Shown: positions 63,947 through 64,000 of the stretch, piece after piece
Layout: every line of letters starts with the position of its first letter
Position numbering within the stretch: position 1 is the stretch's first letter
Position numbers and translations under genes: made by a program
Assembly: GCF_006716565.1 (NCBI RefSeq)
Contig: NZ_VFPG01000002.1
Coordinates: 1,375,484-1,439,483, forward strand
Direction of reading: 5' to 3'
Length of the DNA: 64,000 bases
Origin: Nocardia bhagyanarayanae
GTDB lineage: Bacteria > Actinomycetota > Actinomycetes > Mycobacteriales > Mycobacteriaceae
The notes under the pieces: model-generated
Databases searched by the model: none
Seen by the model: the letters and a program-made list of their open reading frames with translations, nothing else
What the model was told of the DNA's origin: nothing

Positions 63947-64000
63947 TGTGCCGACCCCCTGCTCGGTTCTGTGCACGAGTCTTCTCATGCGTGGTTCACG

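Overview
The window is a continuous stretch of very GC-rich actinobacterial chromosome. The gene set (a four-gene conservon followed by two P450s, an Rv0910-like SRPBCC protein, a mycobacterial-style proline operon with a PucR regulator, alanine dehydrogenase with an Lrp regulator, many GTG starts) fits the Mycobacteriales, most likely Nocardia or a close relative. That assignment is inference from gene content; no rRNA, tRNA or phylogenetic marker is present. I found no insertion sequence, integrase, CRISPR array or RNA gene.

Layout. 1-6.7 kb: a partial serine beta-lactamase-like protein, an exported metallo-hydrolase, a hemerythrin protein, an SDR, a topoisomerase IB, a small exported protein, YaeQ and a LysR regulator. 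6.7-9.5 kb: a leftward protease cluster made of a trypsin-like serine protease, a protealysin-type M4 metalloprotease and an emfourin-type inhibitor. 9.7-14.6 kb: a drug/proton antiporter, an Rv0910-like protein, a flavin monooxygenase/FMN reductase pair, YceI and an unidentified frame. 14.9-20.2 kb: a conservon (cvnA-B-C-D) translationally coupled to two P450s, the first lacking the ExxR arginine. 20.2-26.5 kb: glycerol catabolism, with an IclR regulator plus glycerol kinase reading left and a second glycerol kinase plus GlpD reading right from a shared promoter that holds a perfect 19-bp palindrome. 26.7-34.5 kb: amino-acid catabolism (ald, an Lrp regulator, an APC permease, pruA-pruB and a divergent PucR regulator with a long inverted repeat between them).

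34.7-45.3 kb: family 5 uracil-DNA glycosylase, a ClpC-like double AAA+ ATPase, an orphan LUD protein, a DUF488 protein, an apparent HEPN-GNAT fusion, TetR/FabG/MaoC, an MpaB-type oxygenase with a TetR regulator, an exported protein and a broken Ser/Thr kinase. 45.4-52.6 kb: a tightly overlapping leftward five-gene operon (SWIM zinc finger, unknown 458-aa protein, vWA, MoxR-like AAA+, DUF5682) that resembles the poorly understood E. coli yehLMPQ set; its promoter carries a regularly spaced array of TTGTCG half-sites. This is the best candidate for an under-described system here. 52.8-61.3 kb: an FAD oxidoreductase, a DUF574-type methyltransferase, a ferritin-like protein, a histidine utilisation locus (IclR regulator, hutH, hutU) and a lipoprotein sugar dehydrogenase. 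61.4-64 kb: a frameshifted pseudogene and a leftward three-gene module (110-aa protein, DUF6879, HTH/DUF5753) of the kind linked to toxin-antitoxin-like regulation.
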